Shown here piece by piece: positions 1 through 7,468 of a DNA stretch of 32,231 bases. The translations under genes were made by a program, and so were the position numbers. The stretch's first letter is position 1. Each line of letters opens with the position of its first letter. Below the pieces are notes generated by a model. The model made no database searches and was not told where the DNA came from. It saw nothing but the letters and a program-made list of their open reading frames with translations. The DNA is from Oscillospiraceae bacterium (GTDB lineage Bacteria; Bacillota; Clostridia; Oscillospirales; Oscillospiraceae), in NCBI GenBank assembly GCA_902779945.1, contig CACZDN010000024.1:1-32231 (forward strand). The letters run 5' to 3'.

Positions 1-2
1 AA

Positions 3-413
3 TTCCTGTTTGAAGATCTCTATGCCTGGGCGGGACAGCTTCGCACAATAGATATGTCGAAGAAGGGCACCGCTTTCGTGAAAGCCGGGGAGATCAAAAT
101 GCTTGGAGAGAAAGCCTTCGCCCGCCTCAACCATAGGCACAATTTTGCGGGGCTTGCGCATGAAGACTTTGTGGAAAACATCGTCGATTTCTATAGTGTG
201 ATCAACCTGCTGCATCCCTTTCGGGAAGGAAACGGCAGAACGCAGCGCGTATTTTTTACGCAGCTGATCCGTAGTGCGGGGTATGACATTGATTTTTCAC
301 AAATTGACACAGACGAATTGATGGTCGCCACGATTCAAGCTGTCGGTGGTGTAAACGATCTGCTTCTCGCAGTATTCCGGAACGCAATCAAGGGTGACAC
401 AGAGAAACGATAA
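3..413 (+). CDS. Fic-domain protein, 5' truncated by window edge
   Basis: The open frame runs in from the window edge, so only the last 136 residues are present. The core Fic motif is intact: HPFREGNGRTQR matches HPFx(D/E)GNGRxxR, whose His is the catalytic base and whose GNGR segment binds nucleotide phosphates. Upstream, LYAWAGQLRTIDMSK is the usual Fic segment before the active site. Fic enzymes transfer AMP or another nucleotide monophosphate to Ser, Thr or Tyr of a target protein, and many act in toxin-antitoxin or effector roles. The N-terminus, where an inhibitory helix would lie, is outside the window, so regulation and partner cannot be judged. The gene converges on the integrase gene with a shared terminator between them. 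Whether it is island cargo or host sequence is not decidable here. Confidence 0.85.
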   Translation, partial: FLFEDLYAWAGQLRTIDMSKKGTAFVKAGEIKMLGEKAFARLNHRHNFAGLAHEDFVENIVDFYSVINLLHPFREGNGRTQRVFFTQLIRSAGYDIDFSQIDTDELMVATIQAVGGVNDLLLAVFRNAIKGDTEKR

Positions 414-417
414 CTCT

Positions 418-440
418 GGAGGCTGGATCTTCCAGCCTCC
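418..440. terminator. Bidirectional terminator between fic and int
   Basis: A 10-bp perfect stem (GGAGGCTGGA / TCCAGCCTCC) with a 3-nt loop lies between two convergent genes. On the plus strand it is followed by TATTTT. It starts 5 bp after the fic stop and ends 6 bp before the integrase stop, so it probably serves both. Confidence 0.75.
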
Positions 441-445
441 TATTT

Positions 446-1603
446 TCATATCTCCCCGGCGAGAAAGCCGCCGACTTTGTTTGCCGCATCCTTTTTCATG
501 GCATTGGTGATATGACCGTAGGTGTCCAGCGTAAAGCCCGCGGAGTAGTGGCCGAGCAGACCGGAGAGCGTTTTCACGTCCACGCCGTTTTGCAGCGCCA
601 GCGTTGCGAAGGTATGGCGCAGATCATGGAAGCGTACCTGCTTCAGCCCCGCCCGTTTCAAGACCCGGTGCAGCATCTTCAGCACGCTGTCCGGGGAGAT
701 CGGTCCGCCGGAAGGCGAGGAGAACACGTATTCGCTGAACCCGTTTTCCCGTTCTTTCTTCTCTTTTAAGATCTGCGCTACCTCCGGCGAGACCACGATC
801 TGCCGATAAGCATTCTTCGTCTTGAGCGGAGACTCTTGCACCTTGCCGTCCATGCGCGTGATCTGACAGTGTACGTCGAGGGTGCTGTTCTCAAAATCCA
901 CGTCCGACCATTTCAGCCCCAGCAGCTCACCTCGCCGCAGTCCGGTAGACAGCTCCGTATAGTACAGCTCGAACACGCCCGACCGTCTCGCTTCCTCGAA
1001 GAACTTGCTCAGCTGATCCAGCGGGAGCGTTTTCATTTCCGTCTTTTCCTTTCGCGGCAGGATGCAGTCCTCTGTGGGGTTGGACGGGATCAGCTTTTCC
1101 TTCACAGCACGATCCAAGGCGTGGGACATGAAGAAGTACATATTCCGCACCGATTTGGCAGAGAGGCCGGCCGACTTTTTTTCCGACTCTTTTCTCTGAA
1201 CTCTGCCCGCGTTTCTCATACGATTGAAGAAGAACTGCACGTCGTGATTGGTGAGCTCTTTCAATTGCTTGTCGCCAATCGGATCGTGAGCGATCTGGTT
1301 TTTCAGAAACCCGCCGTAGTTTGTCAGGGAGGAAGAGCGCAGATAGACGCTGCCGTAGTTGTCCAGCCAGTATTGTAACCAGTGGCTGAGAGTAAAGTCG
1401 CCTGAACTTGCTGGATCGTATTGCTGTGTGGTCTCAATCGCCTTCTTGAGCTTTTCTTTGACCTCGCCCTGTGTCTTTCCAAGAACGCTTTTGATAATCT
1501 GCTTTCCTGTTTTGGGATCGTGTCCGACTGTGTATCGGCCTTCCCAACGTCCGTCTTTCCGTTTGCGTATGCTGCCTTCGCCATTTGCTCGTTTCCTGGC
1601 CAT
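446..1603 (-). CDS. int: Tyrosine-type site-specific integrase
   Basis: This is a phage/ICE-type integrase of 385 residues. I chose the ATG giving MARKRANGEGS because AAAGGAGG lies 8 nt upstream; the longer frame (395 aa) and an ATG two codons earlier are badly spaced. The N-terminal basic segment (GEGSIRKRKDGRWEGRYTVG) is the arm-type DNA-binding domain. A SAM-like core-binding domain follows at about 65-170, then the catalytic domain. Visible catalytic residues are R of TGLRRGE (about 223), K of PLKTK (261), H..R of HDLRH (326, 329), H of GLLGH (352) and the nucleophile Y of LDTYGH (362). All are present, so the enzyme should be active. The gene ends the minus-strand HTH-xis-int series. The probable attachment site is the tRNA-Arg fragment near 12.2 kb. 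Confidence 0.95.
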   Translation of the reverse strand: MARKRANGEGSIRKRKDGRWEGRYTVGHDPKTGKQIIKSVLGKTQGEVKEKLKKAIETTQQYDPASSGDFTLSHWLQYWLDNYGSVYLRSSSLTNYGGFLKNQIAHDPIGDKQLKELTNHDVQFFFNRMRNAGRVQRKESEKKSAGLSAKSVRNMYFFMSHALDRAVKEKLIPSNPTEDCILPRKEKTEMKTLPLDQLSKFFEEARRSGVFELYYTELSTGLRRGELLGLKWSDVDFENSTLDVHCQITRMDGKVQESPLKTKNAYRQIVVSPEVAQILKEKKERENGFSEYVFSSPSGGPISPDSVLKMLHRVLKRAGLKQVRFHDLRHTFATLALQNGVDVKTLSGLLGHYSAGFTLDTYGHITNAMKKDAANKVGGFLAGEI

Positions 1604-1661
1604 GCTCATCGCCTCCTTTTGTAGCACAAACAAATACCACAGAATTTCAGAAATAGCTACT

Positions 1662-1901
1662 CTATTTTTTCGTGGTCTGTGCTTTTATCCAGGCGATGAA
1701 TTCTTCCTTTGGCACAATAATGCGTGAGCCGATTTTGATGGTTGGAAAGTCCTCGCTTCTGACCAGCTCATAGGCTCCGGCGCGAGAAATTCCGAGGATT
1801 GCCGCCACCTCCATCACTGAGAGCATCAACGGCAGTTCATCGTACTTTTTGTAAATTGTCTCGTTTCTCTGAACGATGCTAAAACCTCCTTTATGGGGCA
1901 T
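1662..1901 (-). CDS. Excisionase-like helix-turn-helix protein
   Basis: A small DNA-binding protein with a MerR/excisionase-type winged helix: LSVMEVAAILGISRAGAYELV is the HTH, and the segment around GSRIIVPKEEFIAWI is the wing. Excisionases bend DNA and steer the integrase toward excision. Its place just upstream of int on the same strand supports this. The start is ambiguous. The ATG at 1901 has only a weak GAGGGG upstream, whereas a perfect AAAGGAGG (1885-1892) lies inside that frame, 7 nt before an AUC codon at 1875-1877. Translation from there would give a 71-aa protein. A later ATG at about 1826 would start right at the HTH. Confidence 0.85.
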   Translation of the reverse strand: MPHKGGFSIVQRNETIYKKYDELPLMLSVMEVAAILGISRAGAYELVRSEDFPTIKIGSRIIVPKEEFIAWIKAQTTKK

Positions 1902-2004
1902 AGGAACCCCTCTTTTTTCGTTGAAAACACTGCGTTTTTTTGCTTCATGACACCCTCGGGCGTCTTTTTACGGGAGCAGGAACCCCCCTCGCAAAACCCC
2001 GAAA

Positions 2005-2023
2005 CTGCCCGCACTGCGGGCAG
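2005..2023 (-). terminator. Possible terminator after the HTH gene
   Basis: CTGCCCG / CGGGCAG forms a 7-bp GC stem with a 5-nt loop, followed on the minus strand by TTTCGGGGTTTT. It lies in the 226-bp gap between the HTH gene and the excisionase gene, which otherwise holds no convincing gene. The T-tract is interrupted, so termination may be partial. Confidence 0.4.
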
Positions 2024-2127
2024 AAGTGGCTGCAGCGGGGCGGCGGACGACCCCGCTGCTTTCTCCCGCCTCCTCCCCTCTGCGTTGCCTGCGGCTCTGT
2101 ACCGGGTCGAAAAATCTGCGCAGCCGT

Positions 2128-2586
2128 TCACCTTGCCTCCTCCGCCAAAGCCGCACGCAGCGGCTCCTGTGGGTGCCTGCGGTTGTAATCTTCCATCCTT
2201 TGCCTGGCCTGCTGGGCAGCCCTCTCCGCATCAAGCCGGACGAATTGTTGTTGGGTGTAGTACTCGATGGCATCCTGGATGGGACGGATGGTGTAGAGCA
2301 GACATCCGTTGTGGATGCGGCCGTCTCGGGTCTGCACCCTGGTATGTTCGGTGTAGATTAGATCCTTTTCTTCAAGCTGTAGCACATACTTTCGCACCGT
2401 ATTGTCGCTGAGCTTCAGCGCCCGCCCGATGGTCGCGTAGCTTGCCACAGCCTGGTATGTTTTTCGATCTTCAATGAACATGAGATAGCTGTAGATTGCG
2501 ATCTCTGAATCGCAGAGGCCAAGAGAAAAAAGCTCTTTTGGTATTGGGAAGAAGTGTCCTGGTATGATTCTTTTGTTTTCCCGCAA
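2128..2586 (-). CDS. Helix-turn-helix protein of the island control region
   Basis: A 152-residue protein read from a TTG start with AAGGAG 6 nt upstream; no ATG fits the conserved N-terminus. Residues about 25-85 look like a winged helix: IAIYSYLMFIEDRK, then YATIGRALKLSDNTVRKYV as the recognition part, then LEEKDLIYTEHTR as the wing. This resembles the N-terminal domain of replication-initiator or relaxosome-type HTH proteins often found beside xis and int in Firmicutes elements. The C-terminus is charged and probably helical (QQARQRMEDYNRR). It may regulate int/xis or act in element replication. There is no separate catalytic domain, so the regulatory role is preferred. Confidence 0.75.
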   Translation of the reverse strand: MRENKRIIPGHFFPIPKELFSLGLCDSEIAIYSYLMFIEDRKTYQAVASYATIGRALKLSDNTVRKYVLQLEEKDLIYTEHTRVQTRDGRIHNGCLLYTIRPIQDAIEYYTQQQFVRLDAERAAQQARQRMEDYNRRHPQEPLRAALAEEAR

Positions 2587-2609
2587 TCGCTGCTCCTTCC
2601 TGTTTTCGA

Positions 2610-2730
2610 TTTCGAAACGATTCGTGCAGGCTTCGTCAAAAAATCCCTCACGCCTTTAGGCAAAAAGAAAGTCTTCTGATAGCCTGCCTATTCAAAAATT
2701 TGTATTACCTCTTTTATGACCGTTTCGAAA
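2610..2730. promoter_or_regulatory. Inverted pair of CGTTTCGAAA sites upstream of HTH-xis-int
   Basis: TTTCGAAACG at 2610-2619 and its exact reverse complement CGTTTCGAAA at 2721-2730 bracket the region that must contain the promoter of the HTH-xis-int series. Each contains the palindrome TTTCGAAA. They are candidate binding sites for the HTH protein encoded directly downstream. No clear -35/-10 pair was seen between them. Confidence 0.35.
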
Positions 2731-2788
2731 AGAAAAAAGTTCCTGCGTCATAAGCGCATTCGCGCAGCGTCTGAAAATTTTTCAAGCA

Positions 2789-2822
2789 AAAGGACTGCCG
2801 CCCGTCTGGGTGACAGTCCTTT
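2789..2822 (-). terminator. Terminator of the hsd operon
   Basis: AAAGGACTG / CAGTCCTTT form a 9-bp stem around an inner GCCC/GGGT helix. Read on the minus strand it ends CAGTCCTTTTGCTTG. It lies about 70 bp past the stop of the last operon gene. In the 304-bp gap at 2587-2890 it is accompanied only by a 27-bp repeat and the control sites of the HTH gene; no further gene is seen there. Confidence 0.7.
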
Positions 2823-2827
2823 GTGCG

Positions 2828-2854
2828 TATTCTTTGTATACTGCGACGCAGAAT
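2828..2854 (+). repeat. Left copy of 27-bp direct repeat bracketing the hsd operon
   Basis: The 27 nt beginning TATTCTTTGTATACTGCG recur at 11929-11955 in the same orientation with 24 of 27 identities; the first 18 are identical. The repeat contains the palindrome GTATAC. This copy lies between the operon's last stop codon and its terminator. Confidence 0.75.
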
Positions 2855-2890
2855 CTGAGATACTGAGTACAGTTTTCTCATACAGGCAAA

Positions 2891-3604
2891 TTAAATTCCA
2901 AGTACGTATTCATAGTCAAGCTGCTTTTTTCGTTCCTGCCAGTCAGGCATATGCACGGTCAGTAAATCATAAAAATCTTTATTATGATGCGGATACAGAA
3001 AGTGAATCAGCTCGTGGAGGATTACATATTCAATGCAGGGCGCGCTCGCTTTATATAGATAGTAGTTTAGGTTGACGGTTGCGTTTTTTCTACTACAGCT
3101 GCCCCATAACGTGCTCATCTTCTTGACACAGACTGCAGGTTTTTCAATTCCATGCTTCCCTATTATCGGATAGAGCCGGTCAACAACTTTTTGAAAATAG
3201 CATCGAGATGTCTGCTGCCACCAGTTGTTTACCTGCCTGTCAATTCTCTGTTGATCTGCTTCAAAGGTCAGGACTTTCAAGACCCCGTCTTCCACAAGAA
3301 TCTGTTTCTTGTTGGACGGATAAACACGAACGGTCAATTGCCGACCAAGAATTCTTGTTGATGTTCCGGAAGAAAAGTGCTCCTCTTTTTCAATTGCTTT
3401 TGTCTGGGTAAACAGATCCCGTTTTTCTTCAATCCAAGAAGTTTTTTCCAGCAGGTATTTTTCTATCCACTCTTCCGGCGTGTCCAGAGGTACAGACAAG
3501 TGAATCTCTCCTGACGGAAAAACCTTGAGCCTGACCTGTTTCATCTTTTTGAATGAAACTTTGACGGGAAATGTGTTCCCTTTTATTGTAACGTCAAAGC
3601 CCAT
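2891..3604 (-). CDS. YgjP/M48-type metallopeptidase-like protein
   Basis: A 237-residue protein of the YgjP-like (DUF45) metallopeptidase family. The zinc motif HELIH sits in VILHELIHFLYPHHNKDF, with a downstream HxxxF as third-ligand candidate. The N-terminal half has the typical beta-rich segment (VRLKVFPSGEIHLSVP) and the family's SCSRKNATVNLNYYL stretch. Its biochemical role is not established. It starts 2 nt after the hsdR stop, so the two are translationally coupled. Members of this family commonly accompany hsdR genes (from memory). It is the last gene of the operon. No signal peptide is seen, so it should be cytoplasmic. Confidence 0.85.
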   Translation of the reverse strand: MGFDVTIKGNTFPVKVSFKKMKQVRLKVFPSGEIHLSVPLDTPEEWIEKYLLEKTSWIEEKRDLFTQTKAIEKEEHFSSGTSTRILGRQLTVRVYPSNKKQILVEDGVLKVLTFEADQQRIDRQVNNWWQQTSRCYFQKVVDRLYPIIGKHGIEKPAVCVKKMSTLWGSCSRKNATVNLNYYLYKASAPCIEYVILHELIHFLYPHHNKDFYDLLTVHMPDWQERKKQLDYEYVLGI

Positions 3605-3606
3605 GT

Positions 3607-6600
3607 TTAATACCTGCTCATTGCCGTCTTGATGATACTCTCTATCATTAAGTCCATTTTTTCTTCAGGCAGATCAATGCCAAACGCATCGCAGAAGTCC
3701 CACAGTAAATCTTCTACTGCCTGATTCATTTTTTTGTGGATGGGAATACTCGTTCGCCAGTCTACGCGAGCTAGAGACTGAACTGCCTGCTTGATATCCA
3801 GCGACAGCTTTCCAAGACTTTCTTCATAGTCGAGCGTTTCTTCCCCTTGTTGTTTTAGTATGTCACTGAATGCACCATAAAATGCTTTTGCATCGCTGTC
3901 ATTGATAATAGCAGATGGATAGGAGTGGCCGGTAAACCCTTGCCGCAGATCTTCGGCCATTTTTTTCATGTTCTCCAGATAGGTATTTTCATCTCGTGAC
4001 TTGCGATATGCTGCTATGGTATCGCGGATTCGTTCGGAGAAGCGCTTATAGAGCATGGGATCTTCATACCTGCGAGACTCCAATTCCGAAACGATTCGCG
4101 TATGGATGTATGCCGCCTTTGCTTTTTGCCCCTCCACTTCTTCGAGCTGCTTATCCATGGCAGCCTTATCGTGCAGCGCAATCGGTTCCACAACAATCTC
4201 AACTGGCTCGGATGTGACAAAGGTATTCAGCAGGTTTCGAATGCCATCTTCATATTTGTTGAAGTCTACTTTCTCGGCAAAAACCATCATCAAAGCAGAA
4301 CGCAGCTTTTGGAAGAAAAGCAGATCAGCTTTATACTTCTGCATTTCATCAAAGCCGATGCTCTGATAAAGCGAATAGTCCGCCACAGCAAGGCTCATCA
4401 TCTTGGAGAAAGCCGCAAGCCTTTCATAGAATTCTTTTCGCAGCTTCTCGCTTTCTTCCGCATCTTCTTTGTCGAAGAAAGCCACCCACGCTCGCGGATT
4501 GTTCTGGTCAAATGTGGTGTCACCGAAAAATGCCCAAACAGCTTGATGCGCAAGTTTGAGCTTTTCTTTCCCTTCGGTTGCAGTATCGAGAGCGCCGACA
4601 AGATCTGCCGTATCGAAGCCGGAGAAGCCGGACTGGTCGTCGCTGTACATTTCCAGCGCACTGTCGAGTTTTCCAAACAAGCCCCAGTAGTCGACAATCA
4701 AGCCAAAATCTTTTCCCGGAGCGATGCGGTTTACGCGGGCAATCGCCTGGAGAAGCGTGTGCTCCTTCATGGGTTTGTCAATGTAGAGCACACCAAGAGA
4801 AGGTGCGTCAAAGCCCGTCAGAAGCATACTCTGGACGATCACGATATCGACGTCCTCACCGCCGATGATGTTGTTCTTTACATACTCCTCATAATCATCA
4901 TATTTGCTGCCGAAGCGCGGTTCGACCTCGGTCTTGAAGAAGTCCCGGATCAGTGCTTTGTCATTGTTGGACACATCCCCCTCGTCTCCTTCGGACGAGA
5001 TCGATTCATCGCAGATCAAAGCCGCGGCATGAACGCCGCCGATCCCGTTGATCGCCCGCTCCAGTTTGACCGCCGTCGCGCGCGTCGAAACAGCAGCCAT
5101 GGCTTTATAGCCTCTCGGCCGGCAGTAGCTGAGAAAGTGCTCATGGATGTCAAAAGCAATCATGGACAGCCGCTGATCCGTCTGCGCGAGCTTCATGAAC
5201 GAGCTCCACTTCCGGCGCATGTCCTCTTTTTGCGGTTCCGTTAAAGGCGCGAGGATGCTTTTCAGATAATCGTCGATCCGATCGCTGCTGACATCCTGGG
5301 GAATAACCCGTCCGTCATAGACCAAAGGCACAATCACCCCGTCCCGGATACCATCTTCGAAGCGATAGGAATTGCCGATCCTCTGGCCAAATTTCAGGTA
5401 CGTATTGGTCTGGTCTTTTCTGAGGAGCGGCGTCCCGGTGAAGCCGATCTTGAAAGCCTTCGGCAGCACATCATTCATCATGTTGTGAAATTCGCCGGTA
5501 TGGGAACGGTGGCTCTCGTCGATCAGCAGAAAGATATTTTCATCGGTGATCTTCGTGCGGGTTTTTGCAGCAGCTTCAAACTTGTTGATGGTAGTGGCAA
5601 TAATCGTATTGCCCTCGTCCTTCAGTAAACTTACCAGACCGCGACCGGTGGTAGCTTCGGCAGGGTCCAGACCTGTATGGACAAAGTTATCCCGGAGCTG
5701 TTTGATCAGATTCAGCCGGTCGCAGACCAGCACGAACCGAGGATTTTTGATTCTCTTATCTGCAAGAATCCGTTTGACCAGCATGACCATGGTCAGAGAC
5801 TTTCCGCTACCCTGCGTGTGCCAGATGACGCCGCCGCGGTTCATGCAGCCATCCTCGCCATGGATCCGGCGCATAGTGTTTTCCACACCGAAGAACTGCT
5901 GATAGCGGGCGATCTTCTTCACGCCGCTGTCATAGAGGATAAAGAAGCGTACCAGATTCAGCAGACGCGGCTTCGACAGCATGGAGACGATAACTTTATC
6001 CTGTTCGGTGATATGCCCATCATCCACGTAGCGCTTGGCGGCATCCTCCTGCCATTGCACATTCTCTTCGTGCCATTTGCAGTAGAATTCCTGCGGTGTC
6101 CCGGCTGTGCCGTATTTCACCGCCTCCGGGTTCATGGCGAGAACAAGCTGTGTGAATTTGAAGAGTTGGGGGATATAGTCCGGCTTCCAGTTGCGGACGT
6201 TCTGCTTGACGCCCTCCTCCAAATCCACGCTGGACTTTTTGCACTCGATCACCGCAAGGGGGATGCCGTTTACCAGGAGGACGATATCCGGACGGGCGTA
6301 CTTTCCGTTGGTGCGCTCCACCGAGAACTCATCAGTGACCTGCCAGATGTTGTTTTCCGGGTGCTCCCAGTCAATATAGGAGATATCGAAGGACTGCATA
6401 TTGCCGTCGTAGAGATGCACGTCGCAGCTTTTTCCATAGATCAGCCGGTCATAGATGGCCTTGCTGGCAAACATGAGCCCACGGTCAAGCTGAACATCCA
6501 GCTCGCGGATCGCGTCGCCAATGGCCTCGTCGGGAAAGGGCGTCTGCTTGCCGCGATAAAGAAACGACTGTGAGGAGAGAAACTCCCGCATGACGTCCGG

Positions 6601-6738
6601 GAAAAGCACATGCGAAAGACGGCCGCGCTTCTGCTCGGCCTCAGCGCGGGGGATATACTGGTATCCCATCGCCTGCAATTCTTTCAGCGCCCTGTCCTGA
6701 GACTCGGGGCGTTCGTTGAAGATTGTGTGATTCAGCAT
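3607..6738 (-). CDS. hsdR: Type I restriction enzyme, R (motor and nuclease) subunit
   Basis: At 1043 residues this is full length for HsdR. The nuclease domain shows PD-(D/E)xK as PDIVLLVNG...IECKK (D151, E165, K167). The superfamily 2 translocase follows: Walker A in HTQGSGKS (about 307-314), motif II DESH (407-410), motif III FTGTP (about 433-437), and motif VI QAIARVNRIAPGK. The C-terminal helical region (about 830-1043) should dock onto the methylase. With HsdM and HsdS it forms the complex that translocates DNA and cuts distant from unmethylated sites. The start has GGAGG 8 nt upstream. All key residues are intact. It is separated from hsdM and hsdS by two small genes. Confidence 0.97.
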   Translation of the reverse strand: MLNHTIFNERPESQDRALKELQAMGYQYIPRAEAEQKRGRLSHVLFPDVMREFLSSQSFLYRGKQTPFPDEAIGDAIRELDVQLDRGLMFASKAIYDRLIYGKSCDVHLYDGNMQSFDISYIDWEHPENNIWQVTDEFSVERTNGKYARPDIVLLVNGIPLAVIECKKSSVDLEEGVKQNVRNWKPDYIPQLFKFTQLVLAMNPEAVKYGTAGTPQEFYCKWHEENVQWQEDAAKRYVDDGHITEQDKVIVSMLSKPRLLNLVRFFILYDSGVKKIARYQQFFGVENTMRRIHGEDGCMNRGGVIWHTQGSGKSLTMVMLVKRILADKRIKNPRFVLVCDRLNLIKQLRDNFVHTGLDPAEATTGRGLVSLLKDEGNTIIATTINKFEAAAKTRTKITDENIFLLIDESHRSHTGEFHNMMNDVLPKAFKIGFTGTPLLRKDQTNTYLKFGQRIGNSYRFEDGIRDGVIVPLVYDGRVIPQDVSSDRIDDYLKSILAPLTEPQKEDMRRKWSSFMKLAQTDQRLSMIAFDIHEHFLSYCRPRGYKAMAAVSTRATAVKLERAINGIGGVHAAALICDESISSEGDEGDVSNNDKALIRDFFKTEVEPRFGSKYDDYEEYVKNNIIGGEDVDIVIVQSMLLTGFDAPSLGVLYIDKPMKEHTLLQAIARVNRIAPGKDFGLIVDYWGLFGKLDSALEMYSDDQSGFSGFDTADLVGALDTATEGKEKLKLAHQAVWAFFGDTTFDQNNPRAWVAFFDKEDAEESEKLRKEFYERLAAFSKMMSLAVADYSLYQSIGFDEMQKYKADLLFFQKLRSALMMVFAEKVDFNKYEDGIRNLLNTFVTSEPVEIVVEPIALHDKAAMDKQLEEVEGQKAKAAYIHTRIVSELESRRYEDPMLYKRFSERIRDTIAAYRKSRDENTYLENMKKMAEDLRQGFTGHSYPSAIINDSDAKAFYGAFSDILKQQGEETLDYEESLGKLSLDIKQAVQSLARVDWRTSIPIHKKMNQAVEDLLWDFCDAFGIDLPEEKMDLMIESIIKTAMSRY

Positions 6739-6811
6739 TGCGCGTTCCTCCGGTATGAAAGAGTAAGAGGCACAGCGGGGCTTGGTGAAGGCCCCGCCGG
6801 CCTGCTTTGGA

Positions 6812-7045
6812 TTACTGCCTGTCCCTCGGCGGACACGGGTCGTTCCCGTGACTGTCGGGACGCTGGATGACTCCGTCCTTGCGGTGCGGGATCAGTTCCG
6901 TTCCCTGGTTGATGCTCATTCTTCGTCCGGCGTCCATGGCCTCTTTCTTGGTCTCGTAGTGGCCGCTGGCCCGCTGGGCGTTCTCACGCTTTACATCCCA
7001 GCCGCCGTCGGGGTTGGGGACAACATGGTGTTCTTTTCTCGGCAT
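6812..7045 (-). CDS. DUF2188 small protein
   Basis: A 77-residue protein with the DUF2188 pattern: HHVVPNPDGGWDVKRENAQRA, then a helix (SGHYETKKEAMDAGRRM), then a polar tail with the charged HRKDG turn. The family is widespread and its function unknown. I chose the ATG at 7045 because AAGGGG lies 8 nt upstream; the longer frame has no such signal. It lies 5 nt after the preceding 70-aa gene and 73 nt before hsdR, so it is clearly part of the operon. The domain resembles a small nucleic-acid or dsRNA-like fold, but that is only an impression. Confidence 0.8.
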   Translation of the reverse strand: MPRKEHHVVPNPDGGWDVKRENAQRASGHYETKKEAMDAGRRMSINQGTELIPHRKDGVIQRPDSHGNDPCPPRDRQ

Positions 7046-7050
7046 GGTCT

Positions 7051-7263
7051 TTACCCCTTGTGTGCCCTGGGACAGCAAGTCTTGCAGCCGTCCGCGTCGG
7101 AATAATAGGCTTTGGCAAAATTGACTGCCTCAACTTCATTGTTAAACCAACCGAGATTGATTCTGTCAGACACACCCAGACTGTCTGCGTGCTCCTGTGT
7201 GTGAACCTCGTGATGATAGCCGGGGTTGTATGTCGCGTTTCGATTGACAATGTAATAGTTCAT
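7051..7263 (-). CDS. 70-aa conserved small protein with C-terminal Cys pair
   Basis: The protein starts MNYYIVNRNATYNPGYHHEVH and ends with a short cysteine- and histidine-containing tail (DGCKTCCPRAH). The CxxCC plus His could bind a metal. I recall similar roughly 70-residue proteins with an IVN.NA...HEVH start and a Cys-rich end near restriction or defence genes, with no assigned function. AGAAAGG 5 nt before the ATG fixes the start. It begins the second half of the operon, after a 205-bp gap holding palindromes and hairpins, and is followed 5 nt later by the DUF2188 gene. Confidence 0.75.
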   Translation of the reverse strand: MNYYIVNRNATYNPGYHHEVHTQEHADSLGVSDRINLGWFNNEVEAVNFAKAYYSDADGCKTCCPRAHKG

Positions 7264-7296
7264 TTGTACCTTTCTCTTGACTGTCGTCAAGCCGTC

Positions 7297-7327
7297 GTGC
7301 TAAACTTAGCACATCAATAAGTTGATG
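7297..7327. promoter_or_regulatory. Two abutting palindromes upstream of the 70-aa gene
   Basis: GTGCTAAACTTAGCAC (7297-7312; 7-bp arms) and CATCAATAAGTTGATG (7312-7327; 6-bp arms) share one base and lie 34-64 bp before the 70-aa gene. They could be an operator pair or an RNA structure controlling the downstream half of the operon. No clear promoter was seen beside them. Confidence 0.45.
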
Positions 7328-7350
7328 ATTTCCCGTCTGCTTATTTGATC

Positions 7351-7388
7351 GAACGCTTGAACTGCGGCAACAGTTTAAGCGTTCTTTT
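7351..7388 (+). terminator. Plus-strand (antisense) terminator inside the hsd operon
   Basis: GAACGCTTGAACTG / CAGTTTAAGCGTTC pair over 14 bp (one G-T), with a 6-nt loop, followed by TTTTTAT on the plus strand. All surrounding genes are on the minus strand, so as a terminator it would stop antisense transcripts. On the minus strand the T-run lies before the stem, not after. Confidence 0.6.
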
Positions 7389-7428
7389 TATATGCCCTCA
7401 TAGGCCTCGCCTCCTTTCCGTTTTCCGT

Positions 7429-7466
7429 GGATGCTCCGGACAATGACTCGCTATGCCGGAGCATCC
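7429..7466 (-). other. Stable hairpin just after hsdS
   Basis: GGATGCTCCGG / CCGGAGCATCC is an 11-bp perfect stem with a 16-nt loop, 2 bp past the hsdS stop. There is no T-tract on the minus strand, so it looks more like an mRNA 3'-end stabiliser or processing site than an intrinsic terminator. Confidence 0.55.
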
Positions 7467-7468
7467 GT

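Noticed and set aside
1826-1948. 40-codon minus-strand frame starting MKQKNAVF
   Set aside because: Overlaps the excisionase frame, with only a weak GAGGG 4 nt from the ATG; not supported as a gene.
1940-2188. Possible zinc-ribbon peptide (NCPHCGQKW) on the plus strand
   Set aside because: The CPHC motif is created by a palindromic hairpin, no start signal exists, and the frame overlaps the HTH gene antisense.
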